DNA of 6,639 nucleotides from Fidelibacterota bacterium (lineage in GTDB: Bacteria; Fidelibacterota; UBA8477; JABMPR01), in NCBI GenBank assembly GCA_030596225.1, contig JAUVKO010000126.1:1-6639 (forward strand). The letters are read 5' to 3'. Shown in pieces: positions 1 through 6,522 of the stretch. Made by a program: the position numbers and the translations under genes. Numbering within the stretch: the stretch's first letter is position 1; every line of letters starts with the position of its first letter. The notes beneath the pieces are model-generated. The model was not told where the DNA came from, searched no databases, and saw only the letters and a program-made list of their open reading frames with translations.

Positions 1-1
1 T

Positions 2-2551
2 ACCCGGATACTATCTAAAGTAGCCAAGCCCGGTCGCTATCTGGGAAATGAACATAATATTATCACTAAGGATTGGAACGGTATCAGTGCCAGCATGGCC
101 TTAGCTTTTCCGGATGTCTATGATACAGCCATGCCCTATAACGGATTTCAGATATTATACCATATCCTGAACCGTGAGAGTGATATTCTTGCCGAACGGG
201 TTAATGCACCCTGGCCAGACATGGAAGCTCTCATGCGCGAGCATGACCTGCCATTGTACAGCCTGGAAACCAAACACCCCCTAAGCGATTTTGATATCAT
301 TGGTTTTTCCCTGCCTTATGATTTACTCTACACTAATATCCTCAATATGCTGGACCTATCAAACATTCCAATTTGGACTAAAGATCGTCACGAAAATGAT
401 CCCTTTATTATTGCCGGCGGAACCAACGCCTACAATCCGGAACCAATAGCCGACTTTTTTGATGTGGTAGTGATTGGCGATGCGGAAGACCTTTTGGTAG
501 ATCTGGTCAGGCGCATTGGAAAAGGACGTCGTGATGGTAGCAGTCGTAGAGAGATACTGAAAGACCTGGCAACTATTCCTAAAGGTGTCTATGTCCCCGC
601 ATTCTATGATTTTGAATATGAGAAATCGGGACAACTGCATTCCATTAATAAGAATTATGCTGCTGCTCCGGATCGAGTTAAAGCAGCCAAGATTCCGATT
701 CTTGAAGCTGGAAATTATCCAACTAAACCGATTGTTCCCATTGTGGAAACGGCCCAAGATCGCTTTGCGCTGGAAGTTATGCGTGGCTGCACCCAGGGTT
801 GTCGTTTTTGCCATGCCGGGATGGTCTATCGTCCTGTGCGTGAACGAAAGCCTGAAGAATTAATAGAATCAGCCAAAGCGACATTGGCTGCGACAGGATA
901 TAAAAACCTGTCTCTGCTTTCCCTGTCAACCAGTGATTATTCCGGTCTTGGGGAAGTGGTCGAGGGCTTGAAGCCATACTTGAGAGAGAACCGAATTGGC
1001 GTTTCCTTCCCGTCTATGCGGCTGGACAGCTTTACCAAAGAAATTGCCTCTATTGCTTCCGAGGAGCGTAAATCCGGGCTGACTTTTGCTCCGGAAGCCG
1101 GTACTTGGCGAATGCGACGAGTTATTAACAAAATAATTAGTGATGATGACTTGTATTCATCCGTGCAGATTGCTCTGGATGGTGGCTGGAAGACCCTGAA
1201 ATTCTATTTTATGTTGGGTTTACCGACTGAAACCCGTGCTGATATTCAGGGTATTATAGATTTGATCAACGATGTCCGCGAGATGGCAAAACCTTATGGG
1301 AAGATCAAGATCAATGTGACTCTCTCCACCTTTATTCCAAAACCGGATACTCCCTTTCAATGGGAAGCACAGGACAGCAAAGAGATCATTCGGGAAAAGC
1401 TCGATTTTCTGATGCAGCACTTGAAACATAAAAATGTCCGCGCCTCATATCGTGACCCGCACTATTCTGAGATCGAGGGAATCATTTCAAGGGGAGATCG
1501 CCGGATCGCCAAAGCTATCTACTTTGCCTGGAAAGATGGTGCTCGGTTTGACAGCTGGGGGGATTTCTTTCGCTATGATCGCTGGATGCGAGCTTTTAAC
1601 CAGGCCGGCATAGATCATGAGAACTATTTACGAGAGCGCAACGAACAGGAACTGCTTCCCTGGGACCTGGTGGACAATGGCATTTTGAAAAAATTCTTGC
1701 GTAAAGAGAAACGTAAAGCATATCAGGAAGCCACAGTAATAGACTGCCGTGACGGTTGTGTAGCTTGCGGAGTCTGTGATTTTGATGAACTCTACATGCG
1801 CATTGTCAAAGATGGAACCGCAGGTGATTCCAAGCTTAAGCCCAAACCTTATATAGCACCTGAAAAAGAACCTTTACCTGAATTAACAAATATCACTCCG
1901 GTGCATACTGCACGACTGAAATATTCCAAATCAGGTATGTCCACCTATTTAGGACATTTGGATGTACAAAGCTCATTCATGCGAGCCATAAATCTTGCTG
2001 ATGTGCCTGTGGTATATTCACAAGGCTTTAATCGACGCCCTCGTATCTCCATGGGTCCAGCCCTGCCCCTGGGTTATACTTCTGAAACAGAGTACATTGA
2101 CATTCTAACTTATTTTCCTCTGCCGGAGATAATTGCAGACCTGAATGCTCAACTTCCAGGCGGAATTGAAGTTCAGGATGTGACCTGGTATGCCGGTCGT
2201 ATTGGTGCTCTTACCGGACAGATTACAGCTGTCAAACAACGTATCGATTTTGATGAACTTCCTGATGAATTCTCACTTGCTCTGCTGAAACAGAACTTTG
2301 AACAGCAGAAAAATGTGTATATTGAGCGCGAGCGAAAACGTCGCATAATATCTCTGGATATAAAAGCCTATATTCAGTCTATTGAAATAAAGGGCAATAG
2401 CCTCGAGGTGATAACCCTCGTTAAGGATGGCAAGGGAATCCGCTTAAACGAATTTCTGCCCGTGTTTTTTGATGTTCCGGTCGAAGGCTTACCCATCTAT
2501 TCCGTTCACCGAGAAATGGTTTTTATGAATGAATTGGATGACGGGAATTGA
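2..2551 (+). CDS. Radical SAM protein with B12-binding-like N-terminus fused to DUF2344 (TIGR03960 + TIGR03936 type), 5' partial
   Basis: This is a radical SAM enzyme of unknown substrate, missing its 5' end. The frame is open from base 2 through the ATG at 95, and the upstream codons read KPGRYLGNE then KDW, which matches the usual N-terminus of this family. The true start is therefore left of the window, probably 10-20 codons away. Residues below count from the ATG at 95. About 20-150 resembles a cobalamin-binding fold (IIGFSLPYDLLYTNILNML, FIIAGGTNAYNPEP) without an obvious DxHxxG cobalamin motif. The [4Fe-4S]/SAM motif is C232xxxC236xxC239, followed by HAGMVYRPVRE, and the radical SAM barrel runs to about 430. 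A second cysteine group, C551, C555, C558 and C561, could bind another cluster. DUF2344 starts near H604 and runs to the end; in many genomes it is a separate adjacent gene. Family members often neighbour RNase E/G, as here. An RNA- or translation-related modification is plausible but unproven. Confidence 0.9.
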   Translation, partial: TRILSKVAKPGRYLGNEHNIITKDWNGISASMALAFPDVYDTAMPYNGFQILYHILNRESDILAERVNAPWPDMEALMREHDLPLYSLETKHPLSDFDIIGFSLPYDLLYTNILNMLDLSNIPIWTKDRHENDPFIIAGGTNAYNPEPIADFFDVVVIGDAEDLLVDLVRRIGKGRRDGSSRREILKDLATIPKGVYVPAFYDFEYEKSGQLHSINKNYAAAPDRVKAAKIPILEAGNYPTKPIVPIVETAQDRFALEVMRGCTQGCRFCHAGMVYRPVRERKPEELIESAKATLAATGYKNLSLLSLSTSDYSGLGEVVEGLKPYLRENRIGVSFPSMRLDSFTKEIASIASEERKSGLTFAPEAGTWRMRRVINKIISDDDLYSSVQIALDGGWKTLKFYFMLGLPTETRADIQGIIDLINDVREMAKPYGKIKINVTLSTFIPKPDTPFQWEAQDSKEIIREKLDFLMQHLKHKNVRASYRDPHYSEIEGIISRGDRRIAKAIYFAWKDGARFDSWGDFFRYDRWMRAFNQAGIDHENYLRERNEQELLPWDLVDNGILKKFLRKEKRKAYQEATVIDCRDGCVACGVCDFDELYMRIVKDGTAGDSKLKPKPYIAPEKEPLPELTNITPVHTARLKYSKSGMSTYLGHLDVQSSFMRAINLADVPVVYSQGFNRRPRISMGPALPLGYTSETEYIDILTYFPLPEIIADLNAQLPGGIEVQDVTWYAGRIGALTGQITAVKQRIDFDELPDEFSLALLKQNFEQQKNVYIERERKRRIISLDIKAYIQSIEIKGNSLEVITLVKDGKGIRLNEFLPVFFDVPVEGLPIYSVHREMVFMNELDDGN

Positions 2552-2850
2552 CGGTCGGATATAAATGAAGTTGTGAAAAGAACCTGTTCAGGTCCATATA
2601 TCCAAACTGAATAGCGGTTTATCCACGTTTGTTCTTAATGAACAACCCCGACAGATGATCGGTGGGATATTCTGATTAATTGTATGCTGAAGGATTTCTG
2701 ATTAGGTCAACATGTACCCGTCTTAATAAAAGATCAGCTAGGCAGGGTTACACTTCTCATAACGAAGATTGCAGATAGAAACAAATGAAACTATCTGAAG
2801 AAACAGGCTAGCTATAAGGCAGCCAGAACTAGAATTGGTAAAAGAATTGA

Positions 2851-2880
2851 CTCGATTTGATGGATATGTTTCAAATCGGG
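2851..2880 (+). other. Hairpin (10-bp stem, 10-nt loop)
   Basis: CTCGATTTGA at 2851-2860 pairs with TCAAATCGGG at 2871-2880. All ten pairs form if one U-G is allowed, and eight are consecutive Watson-Crick pairs. The loop is TGGATATGTT. No T-run follows, so it is not an intrinsic terminator. It lies about 170 bases upstream of the RNase E/G start and could be part of a structured leader or an operator palindrome. Confidence 0.5.
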
Positions 2881-2948
2881 AGAGCGCAAAATCCTATAGA
2901 TCGGGCTTCGAATAAGTCCTCTCACGCAGAGCAAGCGCCGCAAAAAAT

Positions 2949-2977
2949 TTGTAAATATCTCATTCGATTAATATGAA
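2949..2977 (+). promoter_or_regulatory. Weak candidate sigma-70-type promoter before the RNase E/G gene
   Basis: TTGTAA (2949-2954) and TATGAA (2972-2977) each match four of six bases of the -35 and -10 consensus and are separated by 17 bases. Transcription would start near 2984, just before the hairpin at 2987-3007. The -10 box falls inside the inverted repeat at 2958-2982, which could then act as an operator. The match is modest, and chance occurrence in AT-rich DNA is quite possible. Confidence 0.25.
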
Positions 2978-3007
2978 TGAGACCCCGTTGAGACCAATGA
3001 TCTCAAC
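2958..3007 (+). promoter_or_regulatory. Tandem hairpins with interchangeable arms upstream of the RNase E/G gene
   Basis: Two stem-loops follow one another. TCTCATTC (2958-2965) pairs with GAATGAGA (2975-2982), and GTTGAGA (2987-2993) pairs with TCTCAAC (3001-3007). They share arms: TGAGACC occurs at 2978 and 2989, and TCTCA at 2958 and 3001. Either TCTCA can therefore pair with either TGAGA, giving alternative folds. The second hairpin is followed by the pyrimidine run CTTCTTCTTTT (3008-3018), so it could also work as a weak terminator or attenuator. The start codon is 42 bases downstream of the second stem. Confidence 0.45.
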
Positions 3008-3035
3008 CTTCTTCTTTTACTAATTCAAATTACAA

Positions 3036-3042
3036 TTGAGGA
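3036..3042 (+). promoter_or_regulatory. Ribosome binding site of the RNase E/G gene
   Basis: TTGAGGA contains a GAGG core placed 7 bases before the ATG at 3049. The spacing is normal and supports that start. The site lies outside the hairpin at 2987-3007. Confidence 0.7.
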
Positions 3043-3048
3043 TTAGAT

Positions 3049-4611
3049 ATGAAGAAGGATATCTTTATCAACCAAACGCATAAGGAAACGCGTATTGCCA
3101 TCCATGAGGATGACATACTGGTTGAGCTCTATGTTGAAAAACCGGAAAACATCCGGATTGTTGGCAACATCTATAAAGGTGTTGTTGAAAATGTTTTACC
3201 GGGCATGCAGGCTGCTTTTGTGGATATTGGCATTGGAGCCAATGCATTTCTACCCTTTTCTGAGATAGAAGGTGAATCCTTTCTCCTGGATCAGGATGAA
3301 GACGATGATAATAAAAAGAGTCAGTCCAAACAATCCAATCGAGGTCGCTCACGAGGTCGGGATCAGCGACGCGACTCAAGGAAATCACCAGCGGCAAAAC
3401 TGAAGACCAGCCAGGAGATTCTGGTACAGGTTATCAAAGAACCATACATGGGCAAGGGTGCTCGTGTTACCACAAACATCTCTTTACCGGGCCGGTTCCT
3501 GGTTTTGGTTCCCAATACAGACTACGTGGGTATTTCCCGCAAGATATACAATAATTATGAGCGCCGTCGCCTGCGACGCAGTTGTCATGAAATGAAACCG
3601 GATGGCTTTGGGCTCATTGCCCGAACAGTTACCGAGGGTAAAGATGATGAAACCTTGGGTGCTGACTTGAATAACCTCATGGATTCCTACAAACGCATGG
3701 AAAAGACGGTTAAAAATAAGCCGAGTCCGGTTTTGGTTCATAAAGATATGGAAACGGTTTCCAGTTTGATTCGAGATCTTTTTACAAATGATGTTCAGCG
3801 TGTAGTCACTGACAACAAAGGCATGCATAAACAACTGAACTCTTACCTTAAAGGTGCTGCCCCACAGTTGGTGGATCGTCTCGAGTTCTATAAAAAGAAA
3901 TTACCTCTGTTTGATGCCTATAATGTGCAGAAGGCCATCGACGTTTCCATGTCACGGAAAGTCAATCTTAAAAGTGGTGCTTCTATTGTCATTGAGCAAA
4001 CTGAAGCCCTGGTTTCAATCGATGTGAATTCTGGTAAATTCATCGGGCGGAAAAATCATGAGGCCAATGCGGTCAAGATCAATCTGGAAGCAGCTCGTGC
4101 TATCGGTCAACAGTTACGTCTACGCGACCTGGGGGGCCTGATTGTCATCGACTTCATTGATATGTACAAAGAGGAGAATAAAAAGAAAGTTTATTACGAA
4201 CTCCGCCGTGAACTACGTAAGGATCGCGCGAAAGTAGCCGTGAGTTATATCTCTGACTTTGGTCTTTTGGAAATGACCCGTCAACGAATTCGTCTTAGCC
4301 TGTTGCTTTCCGCAACCGAGGAATGTCCTGTCTGTAAGGGTCGCGGACGTATTCTTTCAAAGGCCGCTATGACGACTCGAATTGAAGGCTGGTTCCGTCG
4401 CTTCCATTCAAAGAAACGAGAATTTAGGCTTCAGTTGGTAGTGAACCCGGAGTTGGCTAAATTCCTGCGGTCAGGTCGGAAAAATGTAGTGCGATCCATC
4501 CAATGGCAGCATTTCATCAAGGTGGAGATCATTGCTGACGAATCCAAGAACATGGATGAATTCCGCGTGATTAGTAAGAAGCAGGGCAAAGACATTACTG
4601 ACGAATATTGA
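3049..4611 (+). CDS. rng: Ribonuclease E/G family endoribonuclease (RNase G-like)
   Basis: Single-strand endoribonuclease for rRNA/tRNA maturation and mRNA decay, acting in the cytoplasm. The 520 residues begin like RNase G (MKKDIFINQTHKETRIAI). The S1 domain spans about 39-145 (VGNIYKGVVENVLPGMQAAFVDIG) and is interrupted at about 75-119 by a low-complexity segment, first acidic (DQDEDDDN) and then rich in Arg, Gly, Ser and Lys. R192-T193 sits in the place of the 5'-phosphate sensor (R169/T170 of E. coli RNase E). D325 (SIDVNSG) and D368 (IVIDFIDM) match the magnesium-binding catalytic aspartates D303 and D346. C426-P-V-C429 is the zinc-link motif. The protein stops about 90 residues after it, so there is no RNase E-type degradosome scaffold. 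The start is supported by the GAGG site at 3038. It follows a radical SAM/DUF2344 gene, a common arrangement, and leads a probable three-gene unit. Family assignment is firm; RNase G rather than a short RNase E is inferred from length. Confidence 0.95.
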   Translation: MKKDIFINQTHKETRIAIHEDDILVELYVEKPENIRIVGNIYKGVVENVLPGMQAAFVDIGIGANAFLPFSEIEGESFLLDQDEDDDNKKSQSKQSNRGRSRGRDQRRDSRKSPAAKLKTSQEILVQVIKEPYMGKGARVTTNISLPGRFLVLVPNTDYVGISRKIYNNYERRRLRRSCHEMKPDGFGLIARTVTEGKDDETLGADLNNLMDSYKRMEKTVKNKPSPVLVHKDMETVSSLIRDLFTNDVQRVVTDNKGMHKQLNSYLKGAAPQLVDRLEFYKKKLPLFDAYNVQKAIDVSMSRKVNLKSGASIVIEQTEALVSIDVNSGKFIGRKNHEANAVKINLEAARAIGQQLRLRDLGGLIVIDFIDMYKEENKKKVYYELRRELRKDRAKVAVSYISDFGLLEMTRQRIRLSLLLSATEECPVCKGRGRILSKAAMTTRIEGWFRRFHSKKREFRLQLVVNPELAKFLRSGRKNVVRSIQWQHFIKVEIIADESKNMDEFRVISKKQGKDITDEY

Positions 4612-4620
4612 TGCCATCAC

Positions 4621-4627
4621 AGGGAGG
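4621..4627 (+). promoter_or_regulatory. Ribosome binding site fixing the TPM gene start at 4632
   Basis: AGGGAGG lies 4 bases before the ATG at 4632. The frame also holds a TTG at 4608 and an ATG at 4611, but these overlap the stop of the preceding gene and have no comparable site upstream. The strong purine run decides for 4632. Confidence 0.7.
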
Positions 4628-4631
4628 CAGG

Positions 4632-5096
4632 ATGAAAAAAGCAGAAAAGTTAGCTCGGAAGATCTTCAGTGATCAGGATCTGAAAGATATCTCGGAAGCG
4701 ATCAAAACCTTTGAGGGGCGGACTAGCGGTGAGATTGTCATAAGCTTTAACACCACCTCGTATAAGCAACCCTATAAATTTGCTCAACGCATATTCAAGA
4801 AAGCTAAACTTTATCAGACAAAAGAGCGTAACGCCACTCTCATCATCCTCTTTTTAACAGAGCAGAAGTTTGCTGTTTACGGTGATGCCGGAATCCACGA
4901 AAAAGTGCCGGAAAACTTTTGGGAGGAAACGGTAGCCAACATGAAGACCTCTTTTGCCAAGGGTAAGATGTTGGAAGGTTTGCTCTATGGAATAAATGAG
5001 CTTGGGAAAAATCTAGCCAAGTACTTTCCTGTAGCGCATGATGATGTGAATGAGTTAAGCGATGACATCAATTTTGGAGATGATGATGTCCACTAA
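4632..5096 (+). CDS. Small cytosolic TPM-domain protein
   Basis: A 154-residue protein made of one TPM domain (the TPM_phosphatase family, related to plant TLP18.3, YgcG and Psb32). The function of stand-alone bacterial members is not settled; phosphatase activity is reported for plant relatives. Visible landmarks are the helix SDQDLKDISEAIKTFE, the SGEIVISF strand (32-39), the core FAVYGDAGIHEKVP (80-93) with FWEE after it, and the acidic tail HDDVNELSDDINFGDDD. This tail resembles soluble TPM proteins of Bacteroidota and relatives. Unlike the membrane-anchored YgcG type, it has no signal peptide, no transmembrane helix and no Gly-rich tail, so it should be cytoplasmic. It starts 20 bases after the ribonuclease gene, and its last 11 bases overlap the start of the kinase gene, so translational coupling is likely. 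The usual LemA partner is not seen next to it. Confidence 0.85.
   Translation: MKKAEKLARKIFSDQDLKDISEAIKTFEGRTSGEIVISFNTTSYKQPYKFAQRIFKKAKLYQTKERNATLIILFLTEQKFAVYGDAGIHEKVPENFWEETVANMKTSFAKGKMLEGLLYGINELGKNLAKYFPVAHDDVNELSDDINFGDDDVH
5076..5079 (+). promoter_or_regulatory. Ribosome binding site within the TPM gene for the kinase gene
   Basis: GGAG lies 6 bases before the third ATG of the ATGATGATG run, at 5086. It is inside the end of the TPM gene, which fits translational coupling. It also argues against the in-frame ATG at 5062, which lies upstream of this site. The ATGs at 5080 and 5083 are too close to it. Confidence 0.6.
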
Positions 5097-6444
5097 TGAG
5101 GCCTGTGCTTTAACTCATGTATTTAAGCGAAATGGCACAATCGCTCCTTATTCGCGTCAACGCATTGCGAATGCCATCTATCGTGCCGCTGTAGCAATAG
5201 GCGGTCGGGATAAAGATAAAGCCGAAAATTTGGCCTTGAAGGTGGAAGCCATTATCTGTGGTAATTATTCCAATGAACATCCACCCTTGGTGGAACAGGT
5301 TCAGGATATTGTCGAGAAAGTGCTCATTGAAGAAGGCCATGCGAAGGTAGCTAAACACTTTATTCTATATCGTGCAGGTCAGAGTGAAAAACGCAAAGCC
5401 AAGCTGAGTAAAACCAAGGTTCACACCGGGAATATCCCTTATCAGAAAATTTATGAAGGATTGGTTTGGGCCGCTGACCATAATCTGAATTCTGTAGAAA
5501 AGTTGAATGAACGGATCGCTAAAGGTGAATTTAGAGAGATTTGTTTAGAATCTGATGCTGCCTATGAGACTGATGTTCACGCTGCAGCAGAATTGATTGC
5601 TGAGCGGGAGGGCGAGATTCGCATTGTTGTTGTTGCCGGTCCATCATCTTCAGGTAAGACAACTACGACACGTAAGCTGGCACATTTTCTGAGCAAAAAG
5701 GGAATGGGGCTGGTGGAATTGAATATAGACCATTATTTCTTTGATCTGGAAATGCACCCCGTTGATGAGTTTGGAGATCATGATTTTGAAACCCCTCAAG
5801 CTTTAGATCTGGCTTTAATCAACCAGCATGTCAAGCAGCTTATGGCAGGCGAGCAAGTTCTGATTCCAAAATATGATTTTGGAACTGGTACTCGCGTTTT
5901 GAACCAAACCCCCCTACAGATCAAACCGACAGATATAATCCTTATCGATAGTCTTCATGGACTATACGGTGATATGCTCAAGGGTGTTGAAGGAAGCAGT
6001 ATTTTTAAGGTATATATTGAGACCCTGCTGCAGATGAAGGGAGCTAACGATAAATTTATACGCTGGACAGATCTACGCCTTATGCGCCGGATGATTCGAG
6101 ATAAACAACATCGTGCCTATGATCCCCGACAAACTCTGACCCATTGGCACTATGTACGCAATGCAGAGTTACGTAATATTTTGCCTTACATCAATACAGC
6201 AGATTATATCATCAATGGAGCGGTTCCGTATGAATTGCCGGTGATGCGAAATCGACTCTATGATCATTTCAAACAATGGGAACAGGATTACAAGGATGAT
6301 CCTCGACGAGTGGATGCCTATCTGCGGGCTAAACGGGTGCGAGAGATGCTGGAATTTGTTACACCGGTGACTGACGAGTCTCCCATCCCGGAGACCTCCC
6401 ACTTTAGAGAATTTATTGGTGGCGGTATCTACGATGTACATTAG
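5086..6444 (+). CDS. ATP-cone domain fused to uridine/nucleoside-kinase-like P-loop kinase
   Basis: A 452-residue cytosolic protein in two parts. Residues about 12-105 (VFKRNGTIAPYSRQRIANAI at its start) form an ATP-cone, the allosteric ATP/dATP-sensing module of ribonucleotide reductases, NrdR and some archaeal kinases. Residues about 178-390 are a phosphoribulokinase/uridine kinase domain. It has Walker A GPSSSGKT (185-192, K191), the catalytic-type aspartate D215 in NIDHYFFD, the family motif DFETPQALD (233-241), and a Walker B-like strand IILIDSLHG with D288. The C-terminal part (RLMRRMIRD, TLTHWHYVRNAE, then HFREFIGGGIYD at the end) resembles the long nucleoside kinases whose N-terminus is normally a TGS/threonyl-tRNA-synthetase-like region; here that place is taken by the ATP-cone. 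The likely reaction is phosphorylation of a nucleoside or similar small molecule, but the substrate cannot be read from the sequence. The start is chosen from GGAG at 5076. It is probably regulated by nucleotide binding to the cone. Confidence 0.85.
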   Translation: MSTNEACALTHVFKRNGTIAPYSRQRIANAIYRAAVAIGGRDKDKAENLALKVEAIICGNYSNEHPPLVEQVQDIVEKVLIEEGHAKVAKHFILYRAGQSEKRKAKLSKTKVHTGNIPYQKIYEGLVWAADHNLNSVEKLNERIAKGEFREICLESDAAYETDVHAAAELIAEREGEIRIVVVAGPSSSGKTTTTRKLAHFLSKKGMGLVELNIDHYFFDLEMHPVDEFGDHDFETPQALDLALINQHVKQLMAGEQVLIPKYDFGTGTRVLNQTPLQIKPTDIILIDSLHGLYGDMLKGVEGSSIFKVYIETLLQMKGANDKFIRWTDLRLMRRMIRDKQHRAYDPRQTLTHWHYVRNAELRNILPYINTADYIINGAVPYELPVMRNRLYDHFKQWEQDYKDDPRRVDAYLRAKRVREMLEFVTPVTDESPIPETSHFREFIGGGIYDVH

Positions 6445-6450
6445 GTACAT
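6434..6450 (+). repeat. Short inverted repeat across the kinase stop codon
   Basis: ATGTAC (6434-6439) and GTACAT (6445-6450) are perfect complements around a 5-base loop that contains the TAG stop. No T-run follows, so it is not a classical terminator. A second pair, CTAACT (6466-6471) and AGTTAG (6488-6493), follows with a 16-base loop. Either may be part of a weak 3'-end structure, or chance. Confidence 0.3.
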
Positions 6451-6522
6451 TATGACCAGCTTAGGCTAACTATCCATTTTGATGCTGAGTTAGTTGAATA
6501 ATACCAATTACACCTCAAAACA

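Larger units (their letters stand above)
2552..3048 (+). promoter_or_regulatory. Hairpin-rich intergenic region / candidate structured leader of the RNase E/G gene
   Basis: These 497 bases have no ORF with convincing start signals. They do contain many perfect or near-perfect inverted repeats. GGATATA 2557-2563 pairs with 2597-2603 and encloses ACCTG/CAGGT (2582-2593). TTGTTC 2629-2634 pairs with 2640-2645. CAGATAG 2772-2778 pairs with 2791-2797. CGATTTGA 2853-2860 pairs with 2871-2878, extendable to 2851/2880 with one G-U. GGGCTT 2903-2908 pairs with 2914-2919 with one G-U. TCTCATTC 2958-2965 pairs with 2975-2982, and GTTGAGA 2987-2993 with 3001-3007. A 9-base direct repeat, TTCTGATTA, lies at 2670 and 2696. 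I recognise no known RNA family here (not tRNA, tmRNA, RNase P or SRP RNA). It may be a 5' leader that controls the ribonuclease gene, as the E. coli rne leader does, or an unannotated small RNA. Confidence 0.45.

Noticed and set aside
359..814. Antisense ORF of 151 codons inside the radical SAM gene
   Set aside because: It overlaps strongly conserved coding sequence on the other strand, and the product has no family-like features. The other antisense and alternate-frame ORFs over the four genes are rejected for the same reason.
2557..2603. Nested hairpin after the radical SAM gene as an intrinsic terminator
   Set aside because: The outer stem is AT-rich and no T-run follows, so termination cannot be claimed; it is kept only as part of the structured gap.
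2785..2808. 7-codon ORF (MKLSEETG) in the same gap
   Set aside because: Too short and without a clear ribosome site; its start is within the loop of the 2772-2797 inverted repeat. A leader peptide cannot be excluded but is unsupported.
2901..2925. TTCGAAT (2907-2913), resembling a tRNA T-loop
   Set aside because: The flanking bases cannot form a 5-bp T stem, and no acceptor, D or anticodon arms are found on either strand.
2860..2976. 38-codon ORF beginning ATG GAT ATG in the gap before the RNase E/G gene
   Set aside because: No ribosome site precedes it, its start lies in a hairpin, its end overlaps another inverted repeat, and the peptide has no recognisable pattern.
4608..4631. Upstream TTG/ATG starts for the TPM gene
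   Set aside because: They overlap the stop of the RNase E/G gene and lack a good ribosome site, while AGGGAGG precedes the ATG at 4632.
5062..5085. Earlier ATGs (5062, 5080, 5083) for the kinase gene
   Set aside because: GGAG at 5076-5079 has proper spacing only to 5086, and the extra residues add nothing to the ATP-cone domain.
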